Positions 34,951 to 44,265 are shown, counted from the first letter of the stretch. The stretch: 64,000 bases of DNA from Nocardioides abyssi (GCF_030412915.1 NZ_JAUHJR010000001.1:496001-560000), one strand, 5' to 3'. Notes: generated by a model from the sequence alone, not told the origin. Program-made: numbers and translations.

Positions 34951-36672
34951 GTGACCGAGCCGCAGACCGCCCCGTCCCGCGAGAAGGCCGGCGGCCGCGC
35001 CGTCCTCCTCGTCCTGCTGGGGCTGGTGGTGCTCGTCGGTGCCGGCTGGGTCGCGGCCTACGCCTTCGCGGGGGACAAGGTGCCCCGCGGCACGACCGTC
35101 GCCGGGGTCGCGATCGGCGGGAAGACGCCCGACGACGCGGTCGCCACCCTGCGCGACGGGCTGGCCGACCGCGCGGCCGAGCCGTTCACGCTGACCGCGG
35201 ACGGGCGGACGTTCGAGCTGGACCCGGCCACGGCCGGCTTCGAGGTCGACCACGAGGAGTCGGTCGCCGAGGCCGGTGGCGGCCGGTCGTGGGACCCGCG
35301 CCGGCTGTGGGCCTACTACACCGACGGCGACGACCTCGACGCCGTGGTCGACGTCGACGAGGACGCGCTCGCCGACGCGATCGCCCCCGTCGAGGAGGAG
35401 GTCGGCCGGCCCGCCCGCGACGGCCGGGTCGCCTTCGAGGGCAGCCGCGTGGTGACGCGCGAGCCCCGCACGGGCGAGGCGGTCGACACCGACGCGCTCC
35501 GCGACGCCCTCGCCGCGGCGTACCTCTCTGACGAGCCGGCTGTCGAGCTGCCGCTCGTCGAGGTGGAGCCCGAGGTCGACGAGGCGGCCCTGCGCGCGGC
35601 GGTCGAGGAGTTCGCGAACCCGGCCATGTCCGGACCGGTGACGCTCGTCTTCGGCGACTCGCCGGTGCGGCTGCTTCCGCGCCAGTTCGGACCGTTGCTG
35701 TCCATGACCGCCGAGGACGGCGCGCTCGTGCCGCAGGTCGACGAGGCGGCGCTCGAGGACCTGGTCGGCGACGCGGTCGGCGAGGACGGTGCGCCGGTCG
35801 ACGCCACCGTGCGGCTCGTCAACGGCAAGCCCAAGGTGGTGCCCGCCAAGCCGGGCGTCAGCTACGACCCGCAGGACGTCAGCACGACCTTCCTCGACCT
35901 GGTCACCCGGAAGGAGGGCGACCGCGAGCTCGGGGTGGAGGCGCAGGTCGCCGAGCCGGAATTCACGACCGCGGACGCCAAGAAGCTGCGGATCAAGGAA
36001 CAGGTCTCGACGTTCACGACCTACTACCCCCACGCCGACTACCGCAACGTCAACCTCGGTCGCGCGGCCGAGCTCATCGACGGCACGGTGCTGAAGCCGG
36101 GGGAGACGTTCTCGCTCAACGACACGGTCGGCGAGCGGACGGCCGAGAACGGCTTCACCGAGGGCTTCGTCATCAACGACGGCATCCTCGTCGAGGACCT
36201 CGGCGGCGGCGTCTCGCAGATGGCGACCACGCTGTTCAACGCGATGTTCTTCGCCGGTCTCGAGGACGTCGAGCACAAGCCGCACTCGTTCTACATCGAC
36301 CGCTACCCGGTCGGCCGCGAGGCCACCGTCGCCTGGGGCGCGCTCGACCTGCGCTTCAAGAACGACACCGACCACGGCGTCCTCATCGACGCGAAGGTCG
36401 CCCCGAGCGGCCCTGGCGGGCAGGGGTCGGTGACCGTCTCGATGTGGTCGACCAAGGTCTGGGACATCGAGACCACCACCTCCGACCGCTACGCCTACAC
36501 CCCGCCGAAGACCCGCACGCTGACCACCGACGACTGCTACCCCAACACCGGCTACTCCGGCTTCCAGGTCGACGTCGTGCGGTACTTCAAGCGGCCCGGG
36601 CAGGACGAGGTCGTCAAGCAGGAGAAGTTCCACACGACGTACACCCCGTCCGACACGGTCGTCTGCAAGTAG
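34951..36672 (+). CDS. VanW family protein with peptidoglycan-binding-like domains
   Basis: This is a 573-residue cell-envelope protein. A short basic N-terminus and one membrane anchor (about residues 18-42) precede two PG_binding_4-like domains (GTTVAGVAIGGKTPDDAVATL near 50 and a second near 200-300). The C-terminal VanW domain has FTTYYPHADYRNVNLGRAAE near 350, LKPGETFSLNDTVGERTAENGF, GGGVSQMATTLFNA near 418 and CYPNTGYSGF, with paired cysteines near the end. VanW was named from vancomycin clusters, but in Gram-positives it occurs widely without resistance. The likely role is in peptidoglycan remodelling outside the membrane. Confidence 0.88.
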   Translation: MTEPQTAPSREKAGGRAVLLVLLGLVVLVGAGWVAAYAFAGDKVPRGTTVAGVAIGGKTPDDAVATLRDGLADRAAEPFTLTADGRTFELDPATAGFEVDHEESVAEAGGGRSWDPRRLWAYYTDGDDLDAVVDVDEDALADAIAPVEEEVGRPARDGRVAFEGSRVVTREPRTGEAVDTDALRDALAAAYLSDEPAVELPLVEVEPEVDEAALRAAVEEFANPAMSGPVTLVFGDSPVRLLPRQFGPLLSMTAEDGALVPQVDEAALEDLVGDAVGEDGAPVDATVRLVNGKPKVVPAKPGVSYDPQDVSTTFLDLVTRKEGDRELGVEAQVAEPEFTTADAKKLRIKEQVSTFTTYYPHADYRNVNLGRAAELIDGTVLKPGETFSLNDTVGERTAENGFTEGFVINDGILVEDLGGGVSQMATTLFNAMFFAGLEDVEHKPHSFYIDRYPVGREATVAWGALDLRFKNDTDHGVLIDAKVAPSGPGGQGSVTVSMWSTKVWDIETTTSDRYAYTPPKTRTLTTDDCYPNTGYSGFQVDVVRYFKRPGQDEVVKQEKFHTTYTPSDTVVCK

Positions 36673-36719
36673 CGCCGCGCGGTCGGTAACCGCAGCGGAG
36701 GGGCGTCGTTGGTCTAGAC

Positions 36720-37580
36720 GTGCGTGCCCTCGTCTCGGTCCTGACCTTCGTCCTGCTCGCTGTGCTCGGCCCGGCCTCGGCGGCCGGCACGACCGGGACG
36801 GCCGCAGCGGCGCCGTCCGGGTTCCCGCTGCCGTTGCCGGGCGGGCTCGGCGAGCCCACGGGGGCCAACGACTGGGACTGCCAGCCGCCGAGGAAGCGGC
36901 CGACGCCGGTGGTGATCGTCCACGGCACCATCGGCGACCGGAAGTCGCTGCTCGACCCGCTGTCGGCGGCGATCAAGGCGAAGGGCTTCTGCGTCTTCTC
37001 CCTCGACTACGGCAATCGCGGCACGGGCGACATCGTCGCCTCGGCCAGGCAGCTGAAGAAGTTCACGAAGCGCGTCCTCAAGGCCACGGGTGCCGCCAAG
37101 GTGTCGATGGTCGGGCACTCGCAGGGCGGGATGATGCCGCGGCACTACATCAAGTTCCTCGGTGGCGCGAAGGTCGTCGACGACCTGGTCGGGCTGGCCC
37201 CGTCCAACCACGGCACGGTCCTCACCGGCGGCACGGCGCTGTCGATCCTCACCGGCCCGCTCTTCGAGGGCATCTGCCGCGCCTGCAACCAGCAGGCGAT
37301 CGGGTCGCCCTTCCTCGAGCGGCTCAACGCCGGGGACGAGACGCCCGGCCGGGTCAGCTACACGCAGGTGACGACGGCGTACGACGAGGTCGTGGTGCCG
37401 CACCTGTCCGGCTACCTCCGTCCGGGCCCGCGCACCACGAACACCACCCTCCAGGACTCCTGCCCCGGCGACCCGGCCGAGCACCTGCTCATCCCGATGA
37501 GCCGCACCGCGATCGCCTGGACCCTCGAGGCGCTGACCCGCCCCGGCCCGGCGCGCAAGGACTTCCGGCCGCCGTGCTGA
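36720..37580 (+). CDS. Secreted alpha/beta-hydrolase lipase 1
   Basis: This 286-residue exported esterase/lipase of the actinobacterial triacylglycerol lipase type has a signal peptide of about 24-32 residues. The oxyanion loop VIVHGTIGDRK is near residue 62. The nucleophile elbow GHSQGG is near residue 132, and a catalytic Asp/His region lies in the C-terminal third (EVVVPHLSGYL). Cysteine pairs suggest disulfides. GTG 36720 has GGAGGGG upstream at a rather long 16-base spacing. It overlaps its paralogue downstream by 7 bases, so the two are made from one message. Confidence 0.85.
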   Translation: MRALVSVLTFVLLAVLGPASAAGTTGTAAAAPSGFPLPLPGGLGEPTGANDWDCQPPRKRPTPVVIVHGTIGDRKSLLDPLSAAIKAKGFCVFSLDYGNRGTGDIVASARQLKKFTKRVLKATGAAKVSMVGHSQGGMMPRHYIKFLGGAKVVDDLVGLAPSNHGTVLTGGTALSILTGPLFEGICRACNQQAIGSPFLERLNAGDETPGRVSYTQVTTAYDEVVVPHLSGYLRPGPRTTNTTLQDSCPGDPAEHLLIPMSRTAIAWTLEALTRPGPARKDFRPPC

Positions 37581-38392
37581 TCGCGGTGCGGTGCCTCGCC
37601 GTCGCCCTCCTGGTCGGGGCGACCTGGCTGAGCTGCGCCGTCCTCGTGCTCGCGCCGGTCCCGGCCGGCGCCGCCACCCCTGTGCTCGACCCGGACCCGC
37701 CGGGCGCCAACGACTGGTCGTGCCGGCCGACCGCCCAGCACCCGACGCCGGTGGTGCTGGTCCACGGCACCTTCGGCGACCGCAGCTACGGCTGGGAACG
37801 GATGTCCTCGGCGCTGACGAGGGCGGGCTGGTGCGTGTGGTCGCTCGAGTACGGCCAGCAGGGCACCCAGGACATCGCCGCCTCGGCGGTCGAGCTGCGC
37901 GCCTACGTGCGGCGGGTGCTGCGCGCGACGGGCGCGGCGAAGGTGTCGTTGGTCGGCCACTCGCAGGGCGGCCTGCTCGCCCGCCACTACGTCGCTCGGC
38001 TCGGTGGAGGCAAGGTCGTCGACGACGTGGTCAGCATCGCCGCGACGCACCACGGGTCGCGGTTCCCGCTGGTCGGCTCGGGCGCCTCCTGCCCGGCCTG
38101 CCGCCAGCAGGCCGCCGGGTCCTCGTTCCTCGCCGACCTCAACGCCGGCGACGAGACCCCCGGCCGGGTGAGCTGGACGCAGGTGACGACCCGCCACGAC
38201 CTGGTCGTGCTGCCGCACACCTCGGGGCACCTCGCGCCCGGCCCGCGCACCACCAACGTCACCGTGCAGGACCTGTGCCGCAGCGACCTGTCCGAGCACC
38301 TGCTCCTGCCCTCGAGCAGCACCACCATCGCGGTCACCCTCGACGCGCTCGGCCGCCGTGGGCCGGCCCGCACCACCGGGCTCGGCTGCTAG
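37574..38392 (+). CDS. Secreted alpha/beta-hydrolase lipase 2
   Basis: This 272-residue tandem paralogue of the preceding lipase has a signal peptide (VALLVGATWLSCAVLVLAPV, cleaved near AGAA-TP) and VVLVHGTFGDRSYGW near residue 56. GHSQGG is near 132, and the C-terminus has DLVVLPHTSGHLAPGPRTTN as in lipase 1. The shared cysteines (WSCRP, WCVWSLEYG, SCPACRQQ, QDLCRSD) suggest the same disulfides. It arose by duplication. The two may differ in substrate because the loop after the nucleophile differs (LLARHY versus MMPRHY). Its end overlaps the convergent acetyltransferase gene by four bases. Confidence 0.85.
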   Translation: MLIAVRCLAVALLVGATWLSCAVLVLAPVPAGAATPVLDPDPPGANDWSCRPTAQHPTPVVLVHGTFGDRSYGWERMSSALTRAGWCVWSLEYGQQGTQDIAASAVELRAYVRRVLRATGAAKVSLVGHSQGGLLARHYVARLGGGKVVDDVVSIAATHHGSRFPLVGSGASCPACRQQAAGSSFLADLNAGDETPGRVSWTQVTTRHDLVVLPHTSGHLAPGPRTTNVTVQDLCRSDLSEHLLLPSSSTTIAVTLDALGRRGPARTTGLGC

Positions 38393-39369
38393 CGCGCGAG
38401 GTAGCAGTACCGGTGGTGCTCCACGAACCCCAGCCGCTCGTAGAGCGCCAGCGCCGGCACGTTGTCGCCGAGCACCTGCAGGTACGCCGTCGTCGCGCCC
38501 AGCTCCGCACCCCACTCCAGCAGCGCGGCCATGACCTGCAACCCCAGGCCCTGCCGACGCCGGTCGGGGTCGACCTCGACGCTGCGGAACCCCACCCAGT
38601 CCCGGTCGTACGCCGCCACGCCGCTCGCCCCCGGCAGGCCGGCCCGCACCACCCCGGGAGCCAGCGCGACCAGCTCGACCTCGGGGCCGGCGGCAGCACC
38701 TCCCGCGCCGCCCGCCGACCGCAGCGCCCGCCGCGCGGCGGCCACCCCGGCGACGGAGTAGACGGTGTCCGCCTCGCCGCTCTCGGCGACCCATCCGCGC
38801 TCCCGGAGCGCGGCCTCCTCGGCGCTGTCGGTGAGCACCGCGGCGACCGGTCGCCCGGTGGTGGCCGCGTAGAAGTCGAGGACCCGCTGCTCGGCCGCAT
38901 CGAGCCCCACCGGGCCGGGCGGGCCGACGGCGAGCACGGAGTTGGCGCGGCGGTTGGGGGAGGTGGGGGAGTGCCGCAGCAGCCAGCCGCCGGGTCCCAG
39001 CTCCTCGGTGACCAGGTCCGGCCACAGCGCGAGCGCCCGCAGCTGGGCCTCCCGCGGCTCGACCCGCAGCCGGTGGCTGGGCCGGGGCGGCACGGGCTTG
39101 CCGGAGACGATGTCGGCCAGCGGGATCCGCACCGGGTCGGGCAGCGGCTGGTCGGCGCGCGGGTCGGGCTGGACCAGGCAGCTCCCGTCGGGGCCGTCGG
39201 TCCAGCCCAGGCAGGTGCCGAGCAGGTCGGTGAGCGCCGGCCCGCCGGTGGGGCCGCGCTCGCCGCGCACCACGCGGCGTACGACCACGCGCTGGCCGAC
39301 GACGTGCGCCCCGAGCAGGTGGCGGCCCACCTGGTTGCCCGGATCGTGGGGTTCTGACGGATCGGCCAC
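38389..39369 (-). CDS. GNAT family N-acetyltransferase
   Basis: This is a 326-residue protein. The C-terminal ~140 residues are a GNAT domain with [17 protein letters not shown] (acetyl-CoA loop) and [19 protein letters not shown] at the end. The N-terminal 180 residues form an additional alpha/beta region with [13 protein letters not shown], as in actinobacterial two-domain acetyltransferases. It resembles proteins placed beside the ferredoxin-dapC pair in related genomes. The GTG start at 39369 lies 6 bases after a minus-strand TAGTAT, so it is probably leaderless. Acceptor unknown. Confidence 0.83.
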   Translation of the reverse strand: MADPSEPHDPGNQVGRHLLGAHVVGQRVVVRRVVRGERGPTGGPALTDLLGTCLGWTDGPDGSCLVQPDPRADQPLPDPVRIPLADIVSGKPVPPRPSHRLRVEPREAQLRALALWPDLVTEELGPGGWLLRHSPTSPNRRANSVLAVGPPGPVGLDAAEQRVLDFYAATTGRPVAAVLTDSAEEAALRERGWVAESGEADTVYSVAGVAAARRALRSAGGAGGAAAGPEVELVALAPGVVRAGLPGASGVAAYDRDWVGFRSVEVDPDRRRQGLGLQVMAALLEWGAELGATTAYLQVLGDNVPALALYERLGFVEHHRYCYLAR

Positions 39370-39375
39370 GAGCGG

Positions 39376-39385
39376 ATACTAGAGT
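39376..39385. promoter_or_regulatory. Overlapping bidirectional promoter for the acetyltransferase and ferredoxin genes
   Basis: Within ATACTAGAGT, the minus strand reads TAGTAT (39381-39376), 6 bases before the GTG of the acetyltransferase. The plus strand reads TAGAGT (39380-39385), giving the ferredoxin message a leader of about 35 bases with AGGAGG at 39416. The two -10 hexamers share two bases. Confidence 0.5.
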
Positions 39386-39426
39386 TGGTCCGTACGTGCC
39401 ATCCCTTTGCGTCCCAGGAGGATCCG

Positions 39427-39753
39427 GTGACCTACGTCATCTCGCAGCCGTGTGTCGACCTCAAGGACCGCGCGTGCGTCGACGAGTGTCCCGTCGACTG
39501 CATCTACGAGGGCAAGCGGATGCTGTACATCCACCCCGACGAGTGCGTGGACTGCGGTGCGTGCGAGCCGGTCTGCCCGGTCGAGGCGATCTTCTACGAG
39601 GACGACGTGCCGGAGGCGTGGAAGGACTACTACACCGCCAACGTCGGCTTCTTCGACGACCTGGGCTCCCCGGGCGGCGCGGCCAAGATGGGTGAGATCG
39701 ACAAGGACCACCCGTTCATCGCCGGCCTCGACCCGCAGAACCAGGACCACTGA
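39427..39753 (+). CDS. fdxA: Seven-iron ferredoxin
   Basis: This is a 108-residue ferredoxin with one 3Fe-4S and one 4Fe-4S cluster. The first motif is [17 protein letters not shown], and the second [16 protein letters not shown] lies near residue 40. A long tail ([20 protein letters not shown]) is typical of the actinobacterial FdxA/FdxC type. AGGAGG precedes GTG 39427. It transfers electrons to partners such as cytochromes P450 or oxidoreductases. Its pairing with the following aminotransferase gene repeats the order seen in M. tuberculosis (Rv1177-Rv1178). Confidence 0.93.
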   Translation: MTYVISQPCVDLKDRACVDECPVDCIYEGKRMLYIHPDECVDCGACEPVCPVEAIFYEDDVPEAWKDYYTANVGFFDDLGSPGGAAKMGEIDKDHPFIAGLDPQNQDH

Positions 39754-39761
39754 GCCACTCC

Positions 39762-40868
39762 TTGGGCACCTCCTCCCGCGTCTCCTCGCGGCTGCCGGAC
39801 TTCCCCTGGGACCACCTGGTCCGGTACGCCGAGCAGGCTCGCCAGCACCCCGACGGCATCGTCGACCTCTCGGTCGGCACCCCGGTCGACCCCACGCCCG
39901 AGGTCGTCCAGCAGGCGCTGCGGGCCGGTGCGGACGCGCCGGGCTACCCGCTGACCGTCGGCCGTCCGGAGACCCGCCAGGCCGCGATCGACTGGCTCGC
40001 GCGGCGGCACGGCGTGACCGGCCTCGGTCTGGACCAGGTGCTGCCGGTCATCGGCTCCAAGGAGCTGATCGGCTCGATGGCGGTGCACCTCGGCATCGGG
40101 GCCGGTGACCTCATCGGCTACCCGGCGCTGGCGTACCCGACCTACGAGGTCGGCGCCGCGCTGGCCGGCGCCCGCTCCCTGGCGACCGACTCGCTGACGG
40201 CCTTCGGTCCCGAGGTGCCCAAGCTGCTGTGGCTCAACAGCCCGTCGAACCCGACCGGGCGCGTGCTGCCCGTCGACCACCTGCGCAAGGTCGTCGAGTG
40301 GTGCCGCGAGCGCGGCACGATCCTCGTCTCCGACGAGTGCTACCTCGAGTGCGCGTGGGAGGCCGAACCGGTCTCGGTGCTCCACCCCGACGTCTGCGGC
40401 GGCTCGACCGAGGGCATCCTCGCGGTCCACTCGCTCTCCAAGCGCTCCAACCTCGCCGGCTACCGCTGCGCCTTCGTCGCCGGCGACGCCGCGCTCGTCG
40501 GTGAGCTGCTCGCCGTCCGCAAGAACCTCGGCCTCCAGATGCCCGCCCCCCAGCAGCGCGCGATGGCCGTCGCCCTCGACGACGACGTCCACGTCGGCGA
40601 GCAGCAGGCCCGGTACGCCGCGCGGCGGCGGGTGCTGCGCGAGGCGCTGGAGGGTGCGGGGTTCCGCATCGACCACTCCGAGGCCTCGCTCTACCTCTGG
40701 TCGACCCGCGACGAGGACTGCTGGGACACCGTCGCCGCCCTCGCGGAGCGCGGCATCCTCGTGGCGCCCGGCTCGTTCTACGGAGCGGCTGGTCGTCGCC
40801 ACGTGCGCGTGGCCTTCACCGCCACCGACGAGCGCGTCGCCGCCGCGGCCGAGCGCCTCAGCGCCTAG
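39762..40868 (+). CDS. dapC: Succinyldiaminopimelate aminotransferase, actinobacterial type
   Basis: This is a 368-residue fold-type I PLP aminotransferase. LDQVLPVIGSKELIGS near residue 85 forms the phosphate loop. YPALAYPTYEVGA, NSPSNPTGRVL near 163, SDECYLEC near 195 and HSLSKRSNLAGYR near 230 (Schiff-base lysine in SLSK) define the cofactor site. VRVAFTATDER at the end holds the substrate-carboxylate arginine. It starts at TTG 39762, 8 bases after the ferredoxin stop. The predicted reaction is N-succinyl-2-amino-6-ketopimelate plus glutamate to succinyl-LL-DAP. The nearby dapD and dapE support this; another substrate remains possible. Confidence 0.82.
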   Translation: MGTSSRVSSRLPDFPWDHLVRYAEQARQHPDGIVDLSVGTPVDPTPEVVQQALRAGADAPGYPLTVGRPETRQAAIDWLARRHGVTGLGLDQVLPVIGSKELIGSMAVHLGIGAGDLIGYPALAYPTYEVGAALAGARSLATDSLTAFGPEVPKLLWLNSPSNPTGRVLPVDHLRKVVEWCRERGTILVSDECYLECAWEAEPVSVLHPDVCGGSTEGILAVHSLSKRSNLAGYRCAFVAGDAALVGELLAVRKNLGLQMPAPQQRAMAVALDDDVHVGEQQARYAARRRVLREALEGAGFRIDHSEASLYLWSTRDEDCWDTVAALAERGILVAPGSFYGAAGRRHVRVAFTATDERVAAAAERLSA

Positions 40869-42103
40869 TCGGCGCCGGCGCGGAACCCGCCGATCCGCTT
40901 CTCGATCGAGATGATCCGGTCGCGGCCGCCCCACCCGGTGCCGGTGTCGCGCCCCGGCCCGCCGTCGAGGACGTCGTCGGCGTCCGAGCCGAAGATCCGG
41001 TCGTCCCCTCCCCGCCCGCGGATGCGGACCGGTCGGTCGAGCGTGCCGGCGCTCAGCCGGTCGGCGCCCTCGGTCCCGAGGAGCGTCCAGAGGTCGCCGA
41101 CCGGGGTGGAGACCTCCTCGAAGCCGCTGAGCACCAGCCGCCAGCGCAGCGTCCGGAAGCGCGCGGTGAGCAGCTCGGTGCTGAGGTCGATCCGGCCCCG
41201 CGTGTGCCCGCGGAAGCGGTTGCGGTCGTCGACCAGCACGAGGTCGGCGACGTAGTCGTCGCCGGGCCCGCCGGCGAACACCTGGCCGGGGGCGGGGGTC
41301 ACCTCGTCGTTGATCCCGTCGCTGCCGCTCCCACCGTAGGAGCGGTCCGCCCCGCCGAGGGCCTGGACCAGGTCGCCGCCGGGCCCGCCGCGCAGGAGGT
41401 CGTCGCCGGCGTCGCCGTTGACGACGTCGTCACCCGAGCCGCCGAGGACGACGTTCGGCCGACGGTCGCCCACGGCGCCGGCGAGCGCTCCGTCCACCCA
41501 GTCGTCGCCGCCCCGGCCGTCGACGCGGTCGGCGCCGCGGCCTCCGGTCAGGCTCTCGCCCTCGTCGGAGCCGAGGAGGACGTCGTCGTGGCGGCTGCCG
41601 GTCACGTTCACCCGGGTCGCGACGACGGTGTCTGCGCCCTCGCCGGTCGCGGCGCCGGCCGCGAGGTCGACGGTCACCGGCCCCGTCGCGGCCTCGAACG
41701 AGATCGAGTCGACGGTGTCGCCGTGGCGCGCGTCGGACCCCGGCTCGAACCGGTCGTCGCCGGCCCCGCCGGAGAGCAGGTCGCCCTCGTACTCGTAGTA
41801 GTCGGTGTCGGCAGTCACCTTCTTGTCGGTGCCGCCCACCAGCCGGTCGTCGCCGGGTCCGCCGCGCAGCACGTCGGCGCCCGGCCCCCCGCACAGCACG
41901 TCGTCGCCGCCGCGACCGACCAGCCGGTCGTCGCCGAGGCCGCCGTCGATCACGTCGGGCCCGGGCGTCCCGCGCAGCACGTCGTCGCCGTCGGTGCCGG
42001 TGATCGTGGGGGTCGCGCACGGCTCCGTGCCGGCGGCCGACGCGGAGACACCGGTGAGGCCGGAGACGACGAGCACGGCGGCGGCCAGCAGGCGGTTCCT
42101 CAT
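40865..42103 (-). CDS. Secreted calcium-binding RTX-repeat protein
   Basis: This is a 412-residue exported protein. After a signal peptide (ends near ASA-AG) it has about a dozen GGxGxDxUx-type nonapeptides in three blocks: residues 34-95 (DGGLGDDRLVGRGGDDVLCG), 165-250 and 345-400 (RGGDDRIFGSDADDVLDGGP). These fold into calcium beta-rolls. Between them lie beta-rich segments without a catalytic motif. No membrane anchor is visible. It may be a structural or adhesive surface protein. A minus-strand TACGCT 5 bases before ATG 42103 suggests a leaderless message. Confidence 0.87.
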   Translation of the reverse strand: MRNRLLAAAVLVVSGLTGVSASAAGTEPCATPTITGTDGDDVLRGTPGPDVIDGGLGDDRLVGRGGDDVLCGGPGADVLRGGPGDDRLVGGTDKKVTADTDYYEYEGDLLSGGAGDDRFEPGSDARHGDTVDSISFEAATGPVTVDLAAGAATGEGADTVVATRVNVTGSRHDDVLLGSDEGESLTGGRGADRVDGRGGDDWVDGALAGAVGDRRPNVVLGGSGDDVVNGDAGDDLLRGGPGGDLVQALGGADRSYGGSGSDGINDEVTPAPGQVFAGGPGDDYVADLVLVDDRNRFRGHTRGRIDLSTELLTARFRTLRWRLVLSGFEEVSTPVGDLWTLLGTEGADRLSAGTLDRPVRIRGRGGDDRIFGSDADDVLDGGPGRDTGTGWGGRDRIISIEKRIGGFRAGAD

Positions 42104-42128
42104 GCGCGCCAGCGTAGGTCGGCCAGGC

Positions 42129-43337
42129 TCAGTCGGCCGCGGGCGGCGCGGGGGTGCCGTGACCGGCCTCCGGAGGCGGCGTGCCGTCGTGGGGCAGCAC
42201 GGTGTGGGGGTCGGCCAGCGCCGAGAGGTAGCGCAGCACGACGGCGGCCACCGCGGCCACCGGCACGGCCAGGAACGCGCCCGCGATGCCGAAGAGCGTC
42301 GAGCCCACCGTGACGGCCAGGATGACGACGGCCGCGTGCAGCTGCATCGCCTTGGACTGCAGCCACGGCGAGAGCACGTTGCCCTCCAGCTGCTGGACCA
42401 GCACGACCGCCGCGAGGATGATCAGCGCCCCGTCGAAGCCGACCGAGACCAGGGCGACCAGCACCGCGACCGCGCCGGCGACGAACGCGCCGAGGATCGG
42501 CACGAAGCCGCCGAAGAACGTCAGCACCGCCAGCGGCACCGCCAGCGGCACGCCGACCACCGCCAGCGCGATGCCGATGAGGACGGCGTCGATGAGGCTG
42601 ACCAGCGCCTGCGTGCGGACGAAGCCGCCGAGCGTGGTCCACACCTGGTCCAGCACGGCGTCGACATGGCGGCCGACGCGCGGGCCGGTCATCCGCGACG
42701 CCCAGGGCCGGAACCGGTGGCCGTCCTTGAGGAAGAGGAACGTCAGCACCAGGGTCAGCACCAGCGTGACCAGCCCGGAGGTCACGGCGTTGACGCCGGA
42801 CAGCAGGCCGTTGGCGATGGAGCCGGCGCTGTCGCGCAGCTTGTCGCGGGCGTCGCCGACCGCGTCGTCGACCTGCTCCTGGGAGACCAGCTCGCGGTCG
42901 ATCGCCCACTCCTGGAGCCGGTCGATGCCCTCGTTGGCGTCGGACACTATCCGGTCGCCCTGGCCCACCACCGATGGTGCGATGGCCGCGACCCCGACCC
43001 CCAGGACCACCAGCGACCCGACCAGCACCAGGCCGGCGGCCAGCGAGCGCGGAGCCCGCACGCGGCGTACGAAGAAGTTGCTGGCGGGTTGGAGCACGGA
43101 GGCCAGGACGAGGGCCAGGAACACCGGGAAGATCGCCACCCACAGGATGCCGACCAGCCACCCGACGAGCGCGGCGGCGATCGCGACCCCGATCCAGCGC
43201 CAGGACCAGGTGGCCAGCCAGCCGAGCCCGGCGCCGATGCGCTGCTGGCGCTCGCGCGGGTCGAGGGTGACGGCGCCGGCGGTGTCGGGAGCGGCCGCAG
43301 CGGCGGACAGGTCGGGGACGTCGGGGAAGTCGGGCAC
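42129..43337 (-). CDS. AI-2E family transporter (permease)
   Basis: This is a 402-residue inner-membrane protein of the YdiK/PerM/TqsA family with about eight helices. WIGVAIAAALVGWLVGILWV begins the first pair. The long helical central region (DEGIDRLQEW, DDAVGDARDKL) is the extramembrane domain. LILTFLFLKDGHRFRPW and ALVSLIDAVLIGIALAVVGVP, PILGAFVAGAVAVLVALVSVG and QQLEGNVLSPWLQ are family signatures. Known members export autoinducer-2 or exchange sodium for protons; which applies here is unknown. The start codon is GTG. It is separated by 25 bases from the RTX gene downstream. Confidence 0.9.
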   Translation of the reverse strand: MPDFPDVPDLSAAAAAPDTAGAVTLDPRERQQRIGAGLGWLATWSWRWIGVAIAAALVGWLVGILWVAIFPVFLALVLASVLQPASNFFVRRVRAPRSLAAGLVLVGSLVVLGVGVAAIAPSVVGQGDRIVSDANEGIDRLQEWAIDRELVSQEQVDDAVGDARDKLRDSAGSIANGLLSGVNAVTSGLVTLVLTLVLTFLFLKDGHRFRPWASRMTGPRVGRHVDAVLDQVWTTLGGFVRTQALVSLIDAVLIGIALAVVGVPLAVPLAVLTFFGGFVPILGAFVAGAVAVLVALVSVGFDGALIILAAVVLVQQLEGNVLSPWLQSKAMQLHAAVVILAVTVGSTLFGIAGAFLAVPVAAVAAVVLRYLSALADPHTVLPHDGTPPPEAGHGTPAPPAAD

Positions 43338-43462
43338 GCGGAACGGTACCCGGACCCGGCGGTCCCGAGCGGGGGTGTGTGCGCCAGGTCACGACGGGGC
43401 ACAGACCGGCTGGCACGCGAGCCCGCGCGCCCCGCCGACCTGCACATCTCCAGGAGCACTTC

Positions 43463-44200
43463 ATGATCCGTTCCCTCCTCCGGCCGGCGGCGGTGGTCCT
43501 CGTGGCCGTCGCGCTCGTGCTGGGCTTCACGAGCGGCGCCGGTGCCGGCGTCGCTCGCACCTCGAGCGCCTCGACCGCCGCCGCACCCGCGGCTGCCGCC
43601 GCCGACTGCTCGGCCCAGAGGTCGGCCGTCAACCAGGCCACCAAGCAGGCCAACAAGAAGCAGGCCCGGCTGAAGGCGGCCAAGAAGCAGCTCACGAAGG
43701 CGAAGAAGTCGGGGAAGAAGGCCGCGATCAAGAAGGCGAAGGCCAAGAAGAACCGGGCCGCCAAGCAGCTGAACCGGGCCAAGGAGCGCAAGGCCCGCGC
43801 CCAGCGCGACCTGCGCACCTGCCAGCGCGCCAGCACCCCGGAGCCGCCCGCGAGCAACCCGCTCCAGCCCGCGTGCGACGCCGGACTGCCCCAGGAGATC
43901 TGCGACGCCTTCGGCAGCCTGCCGATCCCGACCCCCGGTGGCGGTGGCGGCGCGAGCCCGATCCAGGCGCTGTGCGACGCCGGCCTGCCCCAGCCGATCT
44001 GCGACGCCGCCGGCGGCGCCCCGAGCCCCGACGGTGCGAGCCCGATCCAGCCGCTGTGCGACGCCGGCCTGCCCCAGGCCATCTGCGACGCCGCCGCGGG
44101 TGGCGGTGACGGGAACCCGCTCGACGCGATCTGCGACGCGCTGCCCTTCCCGCTCCCGATCTGCGACCTGCCGCTGCCGTTCCCGCGCCAGGCCGCCTGA
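43463..44200 (+). CDS. Secreted Lys-rich protein with repeated CDAGLPQxICDA motif
   Basis: This is a 245-residue protein. After the signal peptide (cleaved near residue 30) comes a strongly basic Lys/Ala-rich helical stretch, about residues 55-115 (KQANKKQARLKAAKKQLTKA), which could bind polyanions such as teichoic acid or DNA. The C-terminal half has four imperfect repeats with paired cysteines: ACDAGLPQEICDAF, LCDAGLPQPICDAA, LCDAGLPQAICDAA and ICDALPFPLPICDLP. Linkers are Gly/Pro/Ser-rich. I do not recognise the family. CAGGAG precedes ATG 43463. A strong hairpin follows the gene. Confidence 0.78.
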   Translation: MIRSLLRPAAVVLVAVALVLGFTSGAGAGVARTSSASTAAAPAAAAADCSAQRSAVNQATKQANKKQARLKAAKKQLTKAKKSGKKAAIKKAKAKKNRAAKQLNRAKERKARAQRDLRTCQRASTPEPPASNPLQPACDAGLPQEICDAFGSLPIPTPGGGGGASPIQALCDAGLPQPICDAAGGAPSPDGASPIQPLCDAGLPQAICDAAAGGGDGNPLDAICDALPFPLPICDLPLPFPRQAA

Positions 44201-44226
44201 GCCGCCGGCACCACCCCGAGCAGCGA

Positions 44227-44265
44227 ACGGCGCCGCCGTCCCGGTCCTCGGGGCGGTGGCGCCGT
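44227..44265. terminator. Hairpin terminator between convergent genes
   Basis: A 16-base stem ACGGCGCCGCCGTCCC / GGGGCGGTGGCGCCGT with two wobble positions closes a 7-base loop, 27 bases after the Lys-rich protein gene. It can also stop transcription of the convergent gene ending at 44307. Confidence 0.75.
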
